The notes: generated by a model not told the origin, from the sequence alone. DNA of 64,000 nucleotides from Cryomorphaceae bacterium (GCA_024639785.1 JAHEGI010000001.1:44623-108622), one strand, 5' to 3'. Positions 7,631-17,425 are shown, counted from the first letter of the stretch. Translations and numbers: made by a program.

Positions 7631-9208
7631 ATGAAAAAAACGATAGATATCAATTTGGCTGGAATGTTATTCCACCTGGATGAAGAAGCCTACCAACGAA
7701 TATTGGCTTATTTGGAGGCGCTGAAGAAGCAATTCAATTCCATCCAAGGCTGTGAAGAGATCATTGGCGATATAGAGGCACGCTTGGCGGAACTATTCCA
7801 CGAAAGACTTCATGGTGGAAAGCAGGTCATTGGACTTGCAGAGGTAGAGGAAGCCATTCGGACCTTGGGACAGCCGGAGGACTTTGGAGATGGCGAGCCC
7901 CAACCACCAACCAATGAGGCTACACCCTCTGGGGAATTTACCGAAAAGCGTGTGCGCCGACTCTACCGCGATGTGGAAAATGGTTTTATGGGGGGCGTTT
8001 GTGGAGGCTTGGCCGCCTACTTCCGCGTGGACCCTGTCATCTTCCGGGTACTCTTCTTGATCCTGCTCGTGAGTGGTATGGGTTTTATTGCCTACATCAT
8101 CCTTTGGGCGGCTATTCCTGGAGCGCGCACCACAGCGGAAAAACTCGCTATGCGTGGCGAGGACATTACCCTGGACAACATCAAAAAATCCGTAGAAGAG
8201 GAGGCGCAGCGTATGAAGGCGCGATTTCAAGCCGGGGCAGAGGAAATAACTCCAGCGGTTAAACGCGCGGCTTCCGGTGTTGGAGGGACCACGCGGAATC
8301 TCATTGAAGCCATCGGAGGCTTGGTGGCCATTGTTTTCCGCGTCATCGGCTTTTTTCTGCTCCTTGGCATTGCGGCTGCGGGGATTGCGCTCATCGTGGT
8401 GGCCACCAACGGCTTCAGCTTTGAGTCCGACTGGACCCAGGGCACGCCCCTTTTCGCGATGGCGATGACGGTGCTGCCGAGCAGCATGAACATGAGTGTT
8501 CTTTGGTTAGCGACGATTGCTGCGATATTGGGAATCATTGTCGAAATCACTGCGTTAGTCTTGCGCTACACCTTTAGAGTGGACATCCCACGTGCTTCCT
8601 GGCGATGGATTCACGGAACGGCTATTTTGAGCTCTTTGGTAGGGGTCATCATTTGGGTGGTCATGGGCATACAAATGGGTCTGGAATTTCGCGAAGAAGC
8701 CCGCCATATTGAAGCCATACCCCTAGCGGAGGGTCGGACTGAATGGGTCTTGACGGTTGCCTCCAACGAATTAGATATCCCCAATAATCACCTTTCCTTG
8801 GGCGAGTTTATGGACGGGCTTGAGCTCTATTACGATGGCATCGCCCTCGATGTGAAGCAAAGTATGCGCCAGACTCCCAGCCTCGAATGTGTGGTGGAGT
8901 CCCATGGCGCCAACCGCCGCGAAGCGCGAATGAAGGCCGACCGGGTGCATTACGACGTGATTCTTCAAGGGGACAGCATTGTGCTAGGCGACCTCATTTC
9001 CTTCCCGCTGGACGATCGCTTCCGAGGCCAAAATGCGCGGTTCACGCTCTATTTGCCGGTGGGCCATACCGTGTATTTGGATGAAAGCTGTTCAGACTAT
9101 TTGGACCGGGTCGACAACATAGATAACATGTATGACCCTCAAATGGCAGGAAAATTGTGGATGATGACGGAAGAAGGTCTTTCCTTATACGCCGAATCTA
9201 GACTCTAA
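7631..9208 (+). CDS. PspC-domain multi-spanning membrane protein
   Basis: A 525-residue protein with three parts. Residues 1-90 form a soluble helical domain (MKKTIDINLAGMLFHLDEEA) frequent in Bacteroidota PspC proteins. Residues about 107-165 are a PspC domain (RRLYRDVENGFMGGVCGGLAAYF then a membrane helix ending YIILWAAIPG). Further predicted membrane segments lie near 225-265, 275-305 and 325-345, followed by a C-terminal extracytoplasmic beta-rich domain. PspC proteins sense or respond to envelope stress; here the adjacent PadR repressor suggests control of this protein rather than of a Psp system, since pspA is absent. The ligand or stress is unknown. Confidence 0.85.
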   Translation: MKKTIDINLAGMLFHLDEEAYQRILAYLEALKKQFNSIQGCEEIIGDIEARLAELFHERLHGGKQVIGLAEVEEAIRTLGQPEDFGDGEPQPPTNEATPSGEFTEKRVRRLYRDVENGFMGGVCGGLAAYFRVDPVIFRVLFLILLVSGMGFIAYIILWAAIPGARTTAEKLAMRGEDITLDNIKKSVEEEAQRMKARFQAGAEEITPAVKRAASGVGGTTRNLIEAIGGLVAIVFRVIGFFLLLGIAAAGIALIVVATNGFSFESDWTQGTPLFAMAMTVLPSSMNMSVLWLATIAAILGIIVEITALVLRYTFRVDIPRASWRWIHGTAILSSLVGVIIWVVMGIQMGLEFREEARHIEAIPLAEGRTEWVLTVASNELDIPNNHLSLGEFMDGLELYYDGIALDVKQSMRQTPSLECVVESHGANRREARMKADRVHYDVILQGDSIVLGDLISFPLDDRFRGQNARFTLYLPVGHTVYLDESCSDYLDRVDNIDNMYDPQMAGKLWMMTEEGLSLYAESRL

Positions 9209-9211
9209 ACC

Positions 9212-11131
9212 ATGCGCACCCTCCTTTGGACGGCTCTGACTTTCAGCAGTTTTACCGCCTGGGCCCAGGCCCCCTTTATCACGTACCATGCGGATCTGAT
9301 GCGTGTACTTGGCAGTGACCAAGTACAAGTCTCGGCGGAAGTGCACTGGGAGGCTTTGCCCGGGGACATAGAGGATGCGCCCATCGTTTGGCAGTTTCCC
9401 AAAACCATTCCAGGGACCTACGCCACCGAGGATTACGGCAAGTACATCAAGGGCTTGGAAGCTTACAAATCGGACGGGACCCCGATTAAAGTGCGCAAAA
9501 AGGGGGAGAACAGCTTCAAGCTGAGTGCGCTACCGGACCGCATCACGTACCGTGTAAATGACACCTACGATGCGCGCGTTCGGAAGAACCACATTTTTGA
9601 GCCCGCGGGCACCAACATCGCCGAACGCGAGAACTTTCTGCTGAATAATGCCGGCTTTTTTGGCTACTTCCCCGGCTACGAGCGGGAGCCCGTGGATGTG
9701 CAGCTGCATTATCCCGGAAACATGGTGGGCGTGAGTGCTCTTCCCAGCCAGGTGGAGCAAGGTCCTGCGATGTACTTGGGCGACAACCGCATTCAATCCT
9801 TTCAAGCTCGGGACTACCACCATTTGATGGACTGTCCCATTATGGTTACGGTGCCCGACACCACCAGTTTCCACGTGGCCAACTGCAAGGTGACCCTCAG
9901 CGTGTACAGCGAAAGCGGTCGCCCCTTGAGTGCTGCCATTTACGACGAGGTCAAGGTCTCCATGGAGGCCATTGCGACCTTTTTAGGCGGGGAACTTCCT
10001 GTGGACAATTACGCCTTCCTCTTCTACATTAAGGATTACACAGAGTTTCAGAGCTTAATGGAAGGGGAAATCAAAATTGGCAAGGCCTTCAAACTCCTGC
10101 GCCAAATTATCGGCCAAGGTTTTGGCGCCTTGGAGCACGGCAACTCTTCCACGTATTTCTTGCCCGACTTTGGCAACGATTTAGTGTTGGACCAAATCAA
10201 AGACGTCTGCATCCACGAATTCCTGCACATCCTCACCCCGCTAGGCTTGCATTCGGAGTGCATTGGCCACTTCAACTATGCGGATCCTGTGATGTCTCAG
10301 CACCTCTGGCTCTATGAGGGCGTGACCGAATACTTCGCCGGACTCTCCCAGGTCCAGGGCGGCGTGATGACCCAAGAGGCTTACCTCAAATCGGTATTGG
10401 AGGGGAAAATTCGGTCGGCCAGCCGCTACCCAACTGAGAAAATGGCCTTCACCGAAATGAGCACCAACGTCCTGGAAAAACCCTGGAAAAAGCAGTATGG
10501 CCAGGTCTACCAACGTGGGGCGGTGATGGCGGCCCTTTTGGACCTGGAAATCATGCGTTTGACCGATGGCGAAAAGACCTTGCTCGATGTGGTTCGTGCT
10601 TTGAATGCCCGCTATGGCGCCACGCAGTCATTTGACGAAGCCACCTTTTTTGAGGTCTTCGTGGCGGAGGTGCATCCCGACTTGATGGGCTTTTTTGACC
10701 GCTACGTTCGGGGCCGGGAAGCGCTGCCCTTGAAGCAAAACCTGGCCTATGCCGGTTTTGACTACGTGAACGGCGAGGCGCGTTCCATACCGCAGAGCCC
10801 GATCCAGCATGAAAACCTCAAACTCTCCTTCCTGCCTTTGGGCGCGGTGAAAACCGTGAAAAAGGTGAAGGGACCGCTTCCTTTCGTCGTGGAAAAAGGC
10901 GACTTCGTTCGCTTCGACGCGGAGCAATTGGGCGGCCTCGAAGGCCCGCTTCCGGAGGGGGAAAAGGTGGAAGTTCAGGTCGAACACCAAGGCGATTTGA
11001 CCTCTACCTGGGTGCTCCCAGAACGCGCAGAGGTGAAGCTGTCCCACAAGATCTTTGCTTTGCCGGAACCTACGGAAAGCCAGCAAGCGCTCCGTTCCCG
11101 CTGGCTCGAAGGAAGCGCTGCGAATTTCTGA
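9212..11131 (+). CDS. Secreted M61-family metallopeptidase
   Basis: A 639-residue exported peptidase of the M61 (glycyl aminopeptidase) family. It has a signal peptide ending AWAQA, an N-terminal beta domain and a gluzincin catalytic domain: zinc-binding HEFLH at residues 335-339 and the third ligand Glu369 in LWLYEGVTEYFAG. The C-terminal 130 residues are where M61 proteins usually carry a PDZ domain, but no clear PDZ motif is visible. It begins three bases after the PspC gene, so it belongs to the PadR-controlled operon. Likely function is release of N-terminal residues from peptides in the periplasm or medium, possibly tied to envelope quality control. Confidence 0.88.
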   Translation: MRTLLWTALTFSSFTAWAQAPFITYHADLMRVLGSDQVQVSAEVHWEALPGDIEDAPIVWQFPKTIPGTYATEDYGKYIKGLEAYKSDGTPIKVRKKGENSFKLSALPDRITYRVNDTYDARVRKNHIFEPAGTNIAERENFLLNNAGFFGYFPGYEREPVDVQLHYPGNMVGVSALPSQVEQGPAMYLGDNRIQSFQARDYHHLMDCPIMVTVPDTTSFHVANCKVTLSVYSESGRPLSAAIYDEVKVSMEAIATFLGGELPVDNYAFLFYIKDYTEFQSLMEGEIKIGKAFKLLRQIIGQGFGALEHGNSSTYFLPDFGNDLVLDQIKDVCIHEFLHILTPLGLHSECIGHFNYADPVMSQHLWLYEGVTEYFAGLSQVQGGVMTQEAYLKSVLEGKIRSASRYPTEKMAFTEMSTNVLEKPWKKQYGQVYQRGAVMAALLDLEIMRLTDGEKTLLDVVRALNARYGATQSFDEATFFEVFVAEVHPDLMGFFDRYVRGREALPLKQNLAYAGFDYVNGEARSIPQSPIQHENLKLSFLPLGAVKTVKKVKGPLPFVVEKGDFVRFDAEQLGGLEGPLPEGEKVEVQVEHQGDLTSTWVLPERAEVKLSHKIFALPEPTESQQALRSRWLEGSAANF

Positions 11132-11152
11132 GCAACACCCGCTTCTCCTTCC

Positions 11153-11160
11153 TACCTTTA
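11153..11160 (+). promoter_or_regulatory. -7 element of trpS
   Basis: TACCTTTA (7 of 8 to TAnnTTTG), four bases before ATG 11165. Confidence 0.45.
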
Positions 11161-11164
11161 CGGC

Positions 11165-12136
11165 ATGGCACGCATTCTCACCGGCATTCAGAGTTCAGGG
11201 CGACAGCATTTAGGCAATGTACTCGGCGCGATAAAGCCCGCCATTGCCCTGGCAAACGACCCACGTAATGACGCATTTTTATTTATTGCGGATTTGCACT
11301 CCTTAACATCCGTGAAGGACCCCGTTGCGCGTAAAGAGAATCTTCTCGCTACCGCGGCTGCCTGGTTAGCCTGTGGCCTGGACCCCAATAAAGTGGTCTT
11401 CTACGCGCAGAGCCACCTGCCCGAATGCACCGAGCTCACCTGGTATCTGAATTGCTTCACGCCGTTTCCGATGCTGGCCAATGCGCATAGCTTCAAGGAT
11501 AAATCGGACCGCCTTTCGGATGTAAATGCCGGGCTATTCGATTATCCGGTCTTGATGGCCTCCGACATCCTCCTTTACGACGCCAATTTGGTTCCCGTAG
11601 GGAAGGATCAACGTCAGCACTTGGAGATGACTCGGGATATAGCGGAAACGTTTAATCGCCAAACCAGCACCGAGTCGTTTGTCATCCCAGAGGCACGCAT
11701 CGACGAGGCAGTTATGACCATTCCGGGTACGGACGGACAAAAAATGTCCAAATCCTATGGCAATGTGATTGATATCTTCTTGCCTGAAAAGGCCCTCAAA
11801 AAGCAGATTATGTCCATTGTGACGGACTCGACCCCCCTAGAGGAAGCCAAAGACCCTAGTTCCTGCAATGTCGTCCAACTCTATCGCCTCGTGGCGAACC
11901 CAGCTCAAGTGGCTGAAATGGAGTCGAATTATCGAGCTGGTGGCTATGGCTACGGCCATGCCAAAACGGCGCTTTTGAACGTTTTGCTCGAGGTCTTTGC
12001 GGAGGAACGCGCCCGCTTTGATGCGTACATGGAGAATCCACAAGCGGTATACGATGCACTTGAAGTAGGCGCCGCAAAAGCCCGCCCCGTGGCACAAGCT
12101 ACGATTTCACGCGTACGAGCGGCCCTAGGATTCTAA
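11165..12136 (+). CDS. trpS: Tryptophanyl-tRNA synthetase
   Basis: Charges tRNA-Trp. The 323-residue class Ic synthetase has the HIGH-equivalent HLGN at residues 15-18 after the TrpRS start motif RILTGIQSSGRQ, and KMSKS at 193-197 (GTDGQKMSKSYGN). PVGKDQRQHLEMTRDIAE, the tryptophan/ATP pocket segment, is intact. Length is normal for a compact bacterial TrpRS. The gene has its own promoter motif and converges with the DXS gene after a 22-base gap without an obvious terminator. Confidence 0.96.
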   Translation: MARILTGIQSSGRQHLGNVLGAIKPAIALANDPRNDAFLFIADLHSLTSVKDPVARKENLLATAAAWLACGLDPNKVVFYAQSHLPECTELTWYLNCFTPFPMLANAHSFKDKSDRLSDVNAGLFDYPVLMASDILLYDANLVPVGKDQRQHLEMTRDIAETFNRQTSTESFVIPEARIDEAVMTIPGTDGQKMSKSYGNVIDIFLPEKALKKQIMSIVTDSTPLEEAKDPSSCNVVQLYRLVANPAQVAEMESNYRAGGYGYGHAKTALLNVLLEVFAEERARFDAYMENPQAVYDALEVGAAKARPVAQATISRVRAALGF

Positions 12137-12158
12137 ACCTACCGCCTTCAAACAAAGA

Positions 12159-13769
12159 TTATTTTGGATTTCGACGGAAACGCGTCGCTAAATCCTCACT
12201 CCGACCGTGCCCAATGAACTGGTCGGGGTAGCTCCTGCGTAGGCATTGCACTCCGGGAATGGCATTTTCGGCCAGCCAGGTGCTCAGAGCGGCGCCCACC
12301 CCGCCGAGCGCTTGACCGTCCTCCCAGACCATCCAGCGGTAGTGATTTTTAGCAAAGTAGGCGAGCATATCAGGGTTGATGGGCTTGGCCATGCGCAGGT
12401 CCACGACACTTTCCGTAGGCCTGGCTTCTATTAAGGCATTCGCCACCACAGGCCCGAGGCAAAAATGAACCGTGCCTGTACCCCATTGGAGAATGTCCAT
12501 ACGGCCGCGGCGTTCAATCGCTTCGGGCAGGTCCGGTTCGGTGCCTTTGGGGTAGCGAATGATGGCAGGCCCTCCATAGGCGAGTGCTTCCGTCAAGGCC
12601 TCTTTAAGCGCAGCCCCATTACGCGGGGCCCAAATAGCGGTGTTTGGGACAGACCGAAACAAGGCCAAATCAAATACCCCATGATGAGTGCTCCCGTCTT
12701 CCCCAACCAATCCTGCGCGGTCCAAGCATAGGATAACAGGCAAGTTTTGCAAGGCCACATCGTGAATCCATTGATCCACTGCACGCTGAGAAAAGGTGCT
12801 GTAGAAGTTCACCACCGGTCGCATACCTGCCGCGGCCATGCCGGCGGCTTGGGTAAGCACGTGCCCTTCGGCGATGCCCCCATCAAAAAATCGCTCAGGG
12901 AATTCCTCTCGAAAAAGGTCTAGACTGCAACCCGGAGCCATGGCTGCGGTCAATGCCACGATGCGCTGGTCCTCTTTGGCCAGAGAAATCAAGGAATGAG
13001 CAAATTGATATTGGAAATGGCTACGCCCAATGGGTGACTCCTTCAGACCTAAGGCCTCGAGGCTAGGTCGCTTGGTTCGGACGTGCAGGACGCGCGGACC
13101 CCGGTGTTCGAGTGCATGTCGTAAGGCCGAATGAAGCTCCGGCACATCATGCCCATCGACGGGGCCACCCATCCAGGACCATCCCAGGGTGTGGGCCATG
13201 GTTTCATACCGGCCATTTCGATGCAAGGCGCCTACGTTCTCTTCAATCGCTTGGCCATTGTCATTGAGAATGAGCAAAACATCATCGCCGTGGCTCCCAG
13301 CATCATTCATCGCCTCGAAAACCATCCCTCCGGTAAAAGCCCCATCGCCAACCACGGCAACGCGTTTGCGTTGAATTCCTTGAATGGCATCAGCGCGCGC
13401 AAAGCCGAGTAGTGCCGAAAGTGCCGTACTGGAATGGCCGACCCCGAAGGCGTCAAAGGGCGATTCGTCCCGCTTCGGGAATCCACTCGGACCGTCCGCC
13501 TGACGATTTTTATGAAACACTTCGCCCCGATCCGTCAACACTTTGTGGGCATAAGCCTGGTGTCCGACATCCCAAATCAGGAGATCTTCAGGGGTGTTGA
13601 GCATGGCGTGCAGGACGACCGTCAATTCCGCTACCCCCAGACTCGAAGCGAGATGCCCGGCCTTATCCTGTGTCGCTGTGACGATGAAAGAACGGAGCGT
13701 CTCTGCCACGGTGGCTAAGGCTTCCGGGCGCATGGTTCGCAGTTCCTCTAATCGGGGCAACGTAGGCAT
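12159..13769 (-). CDS. dxs: 1-deoxy-D-xylulose-5-phosphate synthase, shortened form
   Basis: Condenses pyruvate and glyceraldehyde-3-phosphate, with thiamine diphosphate, in the first step of the MEP isoprenoid pathway. The 536-residue product retains the ThDP/Mg segment GDGAFTGGMVFEAMNDAG, LILNDNGQAIEENVGAL, GPVDGHD, the pyrimidine-domain RAGLVGEDGSTHHG and the C-terminal transketolase domain. Compared with the usual 590-640 residues, about 45 residues are missing between VGAL and FEELGF-like sequence, where other DXS enzymes have a mobile active-site loop. The frame is uninterrupted, so this is a genuine deletion. TACTTTTG (13774-13781) ends four bases before the ATG. Confidence 0.87.
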   Translation of the reverse strand: MPTLPRLEELRTMRPEALATVAETLRSFIVTATQDKAGHLASSLGVAELTVVLHAMLNTPEDLLIWDVGHQAYAHKVLTDRGEVFHKNRQADGPSGFPKRDESPFDAFGVGHSSTALSALLGFARADAIQGIQRKRVAVVGDGAFTGGMVFEAMNDAGSHGDDVLLILNDNGQAIEENVGALHRNGRYETMAHTLGWSWMGGPVDGHDVPELHSALRHALEHRGPRVLHVRTKRPSLEALGLKESPIGRSHFQYQFAHSLISLAKEDQRIVALTAAMAPGCSLDLFREEFPERFFDGGIAEGHVLTQAAGMAAAGMRPVVNFYSTFSQRAVDQWIHDVALQNLPVILCLDRAGLVGEDGSTHHGVFDLALFRSVPNTAIWAPRNGAALKEALTEALAYGGPAIIRYPKGTEPDLPEAIERRGRMDILQWGTGTVHFCLGPVVANALIEARPTESVVDLRMAKPINPDMLAYFAKNHYRWMVWEDGQALGGVGAALSTWLAENAIPGVQCLRRSYPDQFIGHGRSEDLATRFRRNPK

Positions 13770-13773
13770 GGGC

Positions 13774-13781
13774 CAAAAGTA
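13774..13781 (-). promoter_or_regulatory. -7 element of dxs
   Basis: Minus-strand TACTTTTG, exact TAnnTTTG, four bases before ATG 13769. Confidence 0.55.
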
Positions 13782-13820
13782 CGCCGACCCGCTTCAAGAG
13801 AAGCTGCCCGCTCGGAACTA

Positions 13821-13849
13821 AAAACGCCGCCCGGGAAGGGCGGCGTTTT
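13821..13849 (-). terminator. Rho-independent-type hairpin downstream region of the RND operon / upstream of dxs
   Basis: Perfect 12-base inverted repeat AAAACGCCGCCC / GGGCGGCGTTTT with a five-base loop; each strand ends in T4. It lies beyond the stop of the minus-strand RND permease gene (13919) and ahead of dxs on the same strand, so it would end the efflux operon and insulate dxs. Confidence 0.75.
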
Positions 13850-13918
13850 GACGGCGTATCGCCGGGAGGTACAGGAAGAATTTAGGGTTGAATGTCAGGA
13901 TAATTACCCGTTAACCCA

Positions 13919-16900
13919 TTAGCCCTTATAACCCCCAAGCTTTTCCCAATAGCGACGTGAGCGCACCACCTCGGTGAGGTAGAGCATCACAGGCATGATC
14001 ACGAGGGTCAAGAAGGTGGCGAAAGTCAGGCCAAAGATGACGGTCCAACTGATAGGCCCCCAGAAAGCCACATTGTCTCCACCGAAGTAAATCTGCGGGT
14101 CATTCTGAGAAATCAAGGTGAAGAAATCAATATTCATCCCTGTAGCTAAGGGAATCAAGCCCAAAACAGTTGTAATCGCGGTCAACAAAACGGGACGCAA
14201 ACGGGTGCGACCAGCTTCAGCCAAGGTTTCCGCCAATTCGGTTACCGGTAAGCGGGCGTCTGAATCCAACCCAAGTTCGGCTTTGCGTCGCTCGATCAAC
14301 TGACTCGCATAGTCGGCCAATACAATCGCGTTATTCACGACGACGCCGGCAAGCGAAATGATACCAATCATTGTCATGACAATGATGAAGTCCATTCGGA
14401 AGAACGTCAAACCAAGCAGTACCCCGATCAAAGACAAGACCACCGTAGTCAAGATCAAGAAGGGAATTCGTGCAGAGTTGAACTGGCCAACAATAATCAA
14501 GAAGATCATGAAAACCGCACCGAGGAGCGCCTTGGATAAGAACCCAAATTCTTTGGCCTGCTCTTCCTGTTGTCCAGTGAAGGACAAGGTCATGCCGCGT
14601 GGAACCTCATAATTCGCAAGAAGTTCCTTGATCTGTCCGACAATTTGCGTGGGGTTAGCCCCTTCGTTTACCCCTGAATAAAGGGTAATCACGCGATCCA
14701 ATTCTTTCCGCTTCACGGCAGAGAAAGTGGAGGATTTGCTCGCTGAAGCCACCGCAGAAATAGGCACCTGCTTGATGCGGCCCGAACCTTGATCACGGAA
14801 GGTGATTTTTTGGTTCATGAGGCTTTCTAAATTGTAGCGGTAAGCATCATCAAATCGAAGGTTGATGGGGTATTCATCCTCATCATCCTTGAATCGGCTA
14901 ATTTCTTTTCCAAAGAGGGCGGTGCGCAATGCATCGCCAATTTGGCCCGTAGAAACGCCGAGCGAACGAGCTTTCGCACGGTCAACCGTAATTGGTAACT
15001 CTGGCTTTCCGCTTTCGACGTCGAGTTTGAGTTCATCATAGCCTTGAATAGGGGAGCTTTCGATCTCGGCTTTAATTTCTTGCGCAAAGGCGAGGACCTC
15101 TTCGTAGTTGCTACCGGACATTTCAATGTTGATCGGGGCGCCTTGGGGAGGACCATTTTGGTCTTTTTCTACGGCGATGACGGCTCCAGGAACATCCGAA
15201 ATATTGTCACGCAAAAGATTTAAGACCGCGGAGCTGCTCACCGGTTGGCCATCTTGATCCAAACGGTATTTCGTTTCGCGGAAGGCGACGACGATTTTGG
15301 CTTTGTGCGGCGTGGGGACATTGGAAGGCCCTTGGCGCGGATCGCTTGTGCCCTTACCTACTTGAGCAATGATGGATTCCACCATGTAATTGTAGGGCTG
15401 CCCATCCACCTCATAGGTAAAGCGTTCAATGAGTTGGTTGATCTCCTTTTCCAAGTCTAACGTAACGACGTTGGTCTCTTCGATATCGGTTCCAACGGGT
15501 AGCTCGATGTATATATTCGCAAGGTTGGGTTCGTTATTGGGAAAGAAAAGGACCTTTGGAGGGAAAGCGGCCAATAAGAAGATGGAGAAGAACAGCAAGC
15601 CCACAGTGCCTAAGAAGAACTTCCGGGCATTTTTGCCGCGCAAGGAAAACTCCACCAATTGGCTGTATTTGTTTTCAAGTTTAGGAAGCAAATTCCCTTG
15701 GAAATATCGGGTTCCTGGTTCAAAAACATAGAGATAGGCCAAAATCAACGCGCCAGCATAGCCCAAGAGATTGAGTAAAGTGGCAATAAAGAGGGCCTGG
15801 CTTGAAGGTTCGGCCACCGCGAGTAGGATGGCCGTATGGGTGCCGAGTCCAATAATGGCCAACGCAAGGCCAATACGTGTCCAGCGTGGGCGATTGACTT
15901 GGTCTTCCTCCACTTTCATGTACCGTGCTGCGAGCGCGGGGTTAATAACCAAGGCCACGAACAAGGAAGAAGAAAGCACGACAATCAACGTGTAAGGCAA
16001 GTACTTCATGAATTCGCCAATGAGTCCAGGCCAAAGGGCCAAAGGAACAAAGGCGGCCAAGGTCGTTGCCGTAGACGAAATGATGGGCATAGCAACTTCT
16101 GCCGCACCGAGCTTAGCTGCTTGCACGGCGGAATATCCGGAGCTCATGAATCGATAGACGTTTTCGACAATGACAATCCCATTATCTACGAGCATTCCCA
16201 GCGCCAAGACCAGCGCGAAGAGGACCATGAAGTTCAATGTAACCCCCATAGAATTGAGGATAAAGAAACTCAAGAGCATGCTTAGCGGAATGGCAATACC
16301 AACGAAAAGGGCGTTGCGCAAACCCAAAAAGAAGGTCAAAACCAAGACCACGAGAATAACGCCAAAAATGATGGAGTTTTCCAGTTCATTTACTTGGTTC
16401 TTTGTTCGGGTAGATTGATCGTTGGTGATGGAAATCAAGAGGTTACTTGGGAAGTAATCCGCTTTGGCAGCGGTGACTAAAGTGTTGATGTCCGCCGAGG
16501 CTTGAATTAAGTTCTCCCCAGAACGCTTTTTGATGTCCAACGTGACCACCGGGTCACTGTATTGACGCGCATAGGATTCGCGATCCACTTCATCAAAAGC
16601 CACGGTGGCGACATCGCGCAAGTACACGATATCCTCTTTTTCCTGCTTGACAATGATGTTCTCGATATCGCTCAAACTTTCGAACTCCCCGATGACGCGA
16701 ACATTTCGGCGGTAGCCATCAACCAGCAAGTCGCCGCCAGAAATCGACATGTTTTCGTTCTGAATTGCCCCAGAAATATCGCGGAAAGAGATATTCATGG
16801 ACTCGATTTTCTGCACATCAACCATGATGCGTACCTCCTTGTCATCGATGCCTCGAATATCTACGGAGGTGATTGCAGCGAGATCTTCAATGGCTTCCTT

Positions 16901-17422
16901 CAGGTATTCGGCATAATTCTTCAACTGCTCACTGGTATATTCTCCAGACAAGTTGATGTTCATTATGGGAACGAGTTCACCAATGTTTAGGTCAAAAATA
17001 TTGGGATCTGCGGGCAAATCGTTAGGGAAGTCAGGGCTGGAGCGCGCGGCATCCACTTTGTCCTTTACTTTCCGAAGCGCCTCAGACACTTCCACATCAA
17101 AATTGAACTTGACTTCAATCGAAGAATAGCCTTGGATCGAAGTAGAAGAGATTTTGTCTACCCCTGAAATGCTATTGATTTGCTTTTCGAGAGGACGCGT
17201 GACGAGTCGCTCAATATCTACGGGTGAATTTCCAGGATACACGGTACCCACATAGATGGTGGGCTGGGCAATTTCTGGAAAGCTTTCAGCAGGCATTGCG
17301 CGATATGCCATTAAGCCCGCGATGAGAATGATGATGGTCAATACACCTACTGTCACGCGGTTGTTTACCGCCCAATCCGTAATGCCGAATCGGCGCATCA
17401 TCGAAGTATTTTGATCTGACAT
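13919..17422 (-). CDS. RND multidrug efflux permease (AcrB/HAE1 type)
   Basis: Inner-membrane proton-driven efflux pump of 1167 residues. N-terminal TM1 (VTVGVLTIIILIAGLMAYRAMP), porter-domain motifs (PTIYVGTVYPGNSPVDIERLVTRPLE), TM4 region with the proton-relay aspartate in LGMLVDNGIVIVENVYRFM, and the second internal repeat with GVVVNNAIVLADYA are all present. It is about 120 residues longer than AcrB because of extra hydrophobic sequence after ARYMKVEE (about residues 510-570) that looks like two added membrane helices, and a segment near the last helices. It is the last gene of a TetR-TolC-adaptor-permease operon, three bases after the adaptor. Substrate unknown. Confidence 0.95.
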   Translation of the reverse strand: MSDQNTSMMRRFGITDWAVNNRVTVGVLTIIILIAGLMAYRAMPAESFPEIAQPTIYVGTVYPGNSPVDIERLVTRPLEKQINSISGVDKISSTSIQGYSSIEVKFNFDVEVSEALRKVKDKVDAARSSPDFPNDLPADPNIFDLNIGELVPIMNINLSGEYTSEQLKNYAEYLKEAIEDLAAITSVDIRGIDDKEVRIMVDVQKIESMNISFRDISGAIQNENMSISGGDLLVDGYRRNVRVIGEFESLSDIENIIVKQEKEDIVYLRDVATVAFDEVDRESYARQYSDPVVTLDIKKRSGENLIQASADINTLVTAAKADYFPSNLLISITNDQSTRTKNQVNELENSIIFGVILVVLVLTFFLGLRNALFVGIAIPLSMLLSFFILNSMGVTLNFMVLFALVLALGMLVDNGIVIVENVYRFMSSGYSAVQAAKLGAAEVAMPIISSTATTLAAFVPLALWPGLIGEFMKYLPYTLIVVLSSSLFVALVINPALAARYMKVEEDQVNRPRWTRIGLALAIIGLGTHTAILLAVAEPSSQALFIATLLNLLGYAGALILAYLYVFEPGTRYFQGNLLPKLENKYSQLVEFSLRGKNARKFFLGTVGLLFFSIFLLAAFPPKVLFFPNNEPNLANIYIELPVGTDIEETNVVTLDLEKEINQLIERFTYEVDGQPYNYMVESIIAQVGKGTSDPRQGPSNVPTPHKAKIVVAFRETKYRLDQDGQPVSSSAVLNLLRDNISDVPGAVIAVEKDQNGPPQGAPINIEMSGSNYEEVLAFAQEIKAEIESSPIQGYDELKLDVESGKPELPITVDRAKARSLGVSTGQIGDALRTALFGKEISRFKDDEDEYPINLRFDDAYRYNLESLMNQKITFRDQGSGRIKQVPISAVASASKSSTFSAVKRKELDRVITLYSGVNEGANPTQIVGQIKELLANYEVPRGMTLSFTGQQEEQAKEFGFLSKALLGAVFMIFLIIVGQFNSARIPFLILTTVVLSLIGVLLGLTFFRMDFIIVMTMIGIISLAGVVVNNAIVLADYASQLIERRKAELGLDSDARLPVTELAETLAEAGRTRLRPVLLTAITTVLGLIPLATGMNIDFFTLISQNDPQIYFGGDNVAFWGPISWTVIFGLTFATFLTLVIMPVMLYLTEVVRSRRYWEKLGGYKG

Positions 17423-17425
17423 GGC

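Noticed and set aside
12159..13769. Frameshift as explanation for the short DXS
   Set aside because: The frame is continuous, both flanks of the missing loop are in frame and the catalytic motifs are all present, so an in-frame deletion is the simpler explanation.
13919..17422. Several open frames of 60-150 codons on the plus strand (for example 15836-16285 and 16562-16990)
   Set aside because: They are antisense to the RND permease, low in family resemblance and lack promoters; they arise from the codon bias of the real gene.
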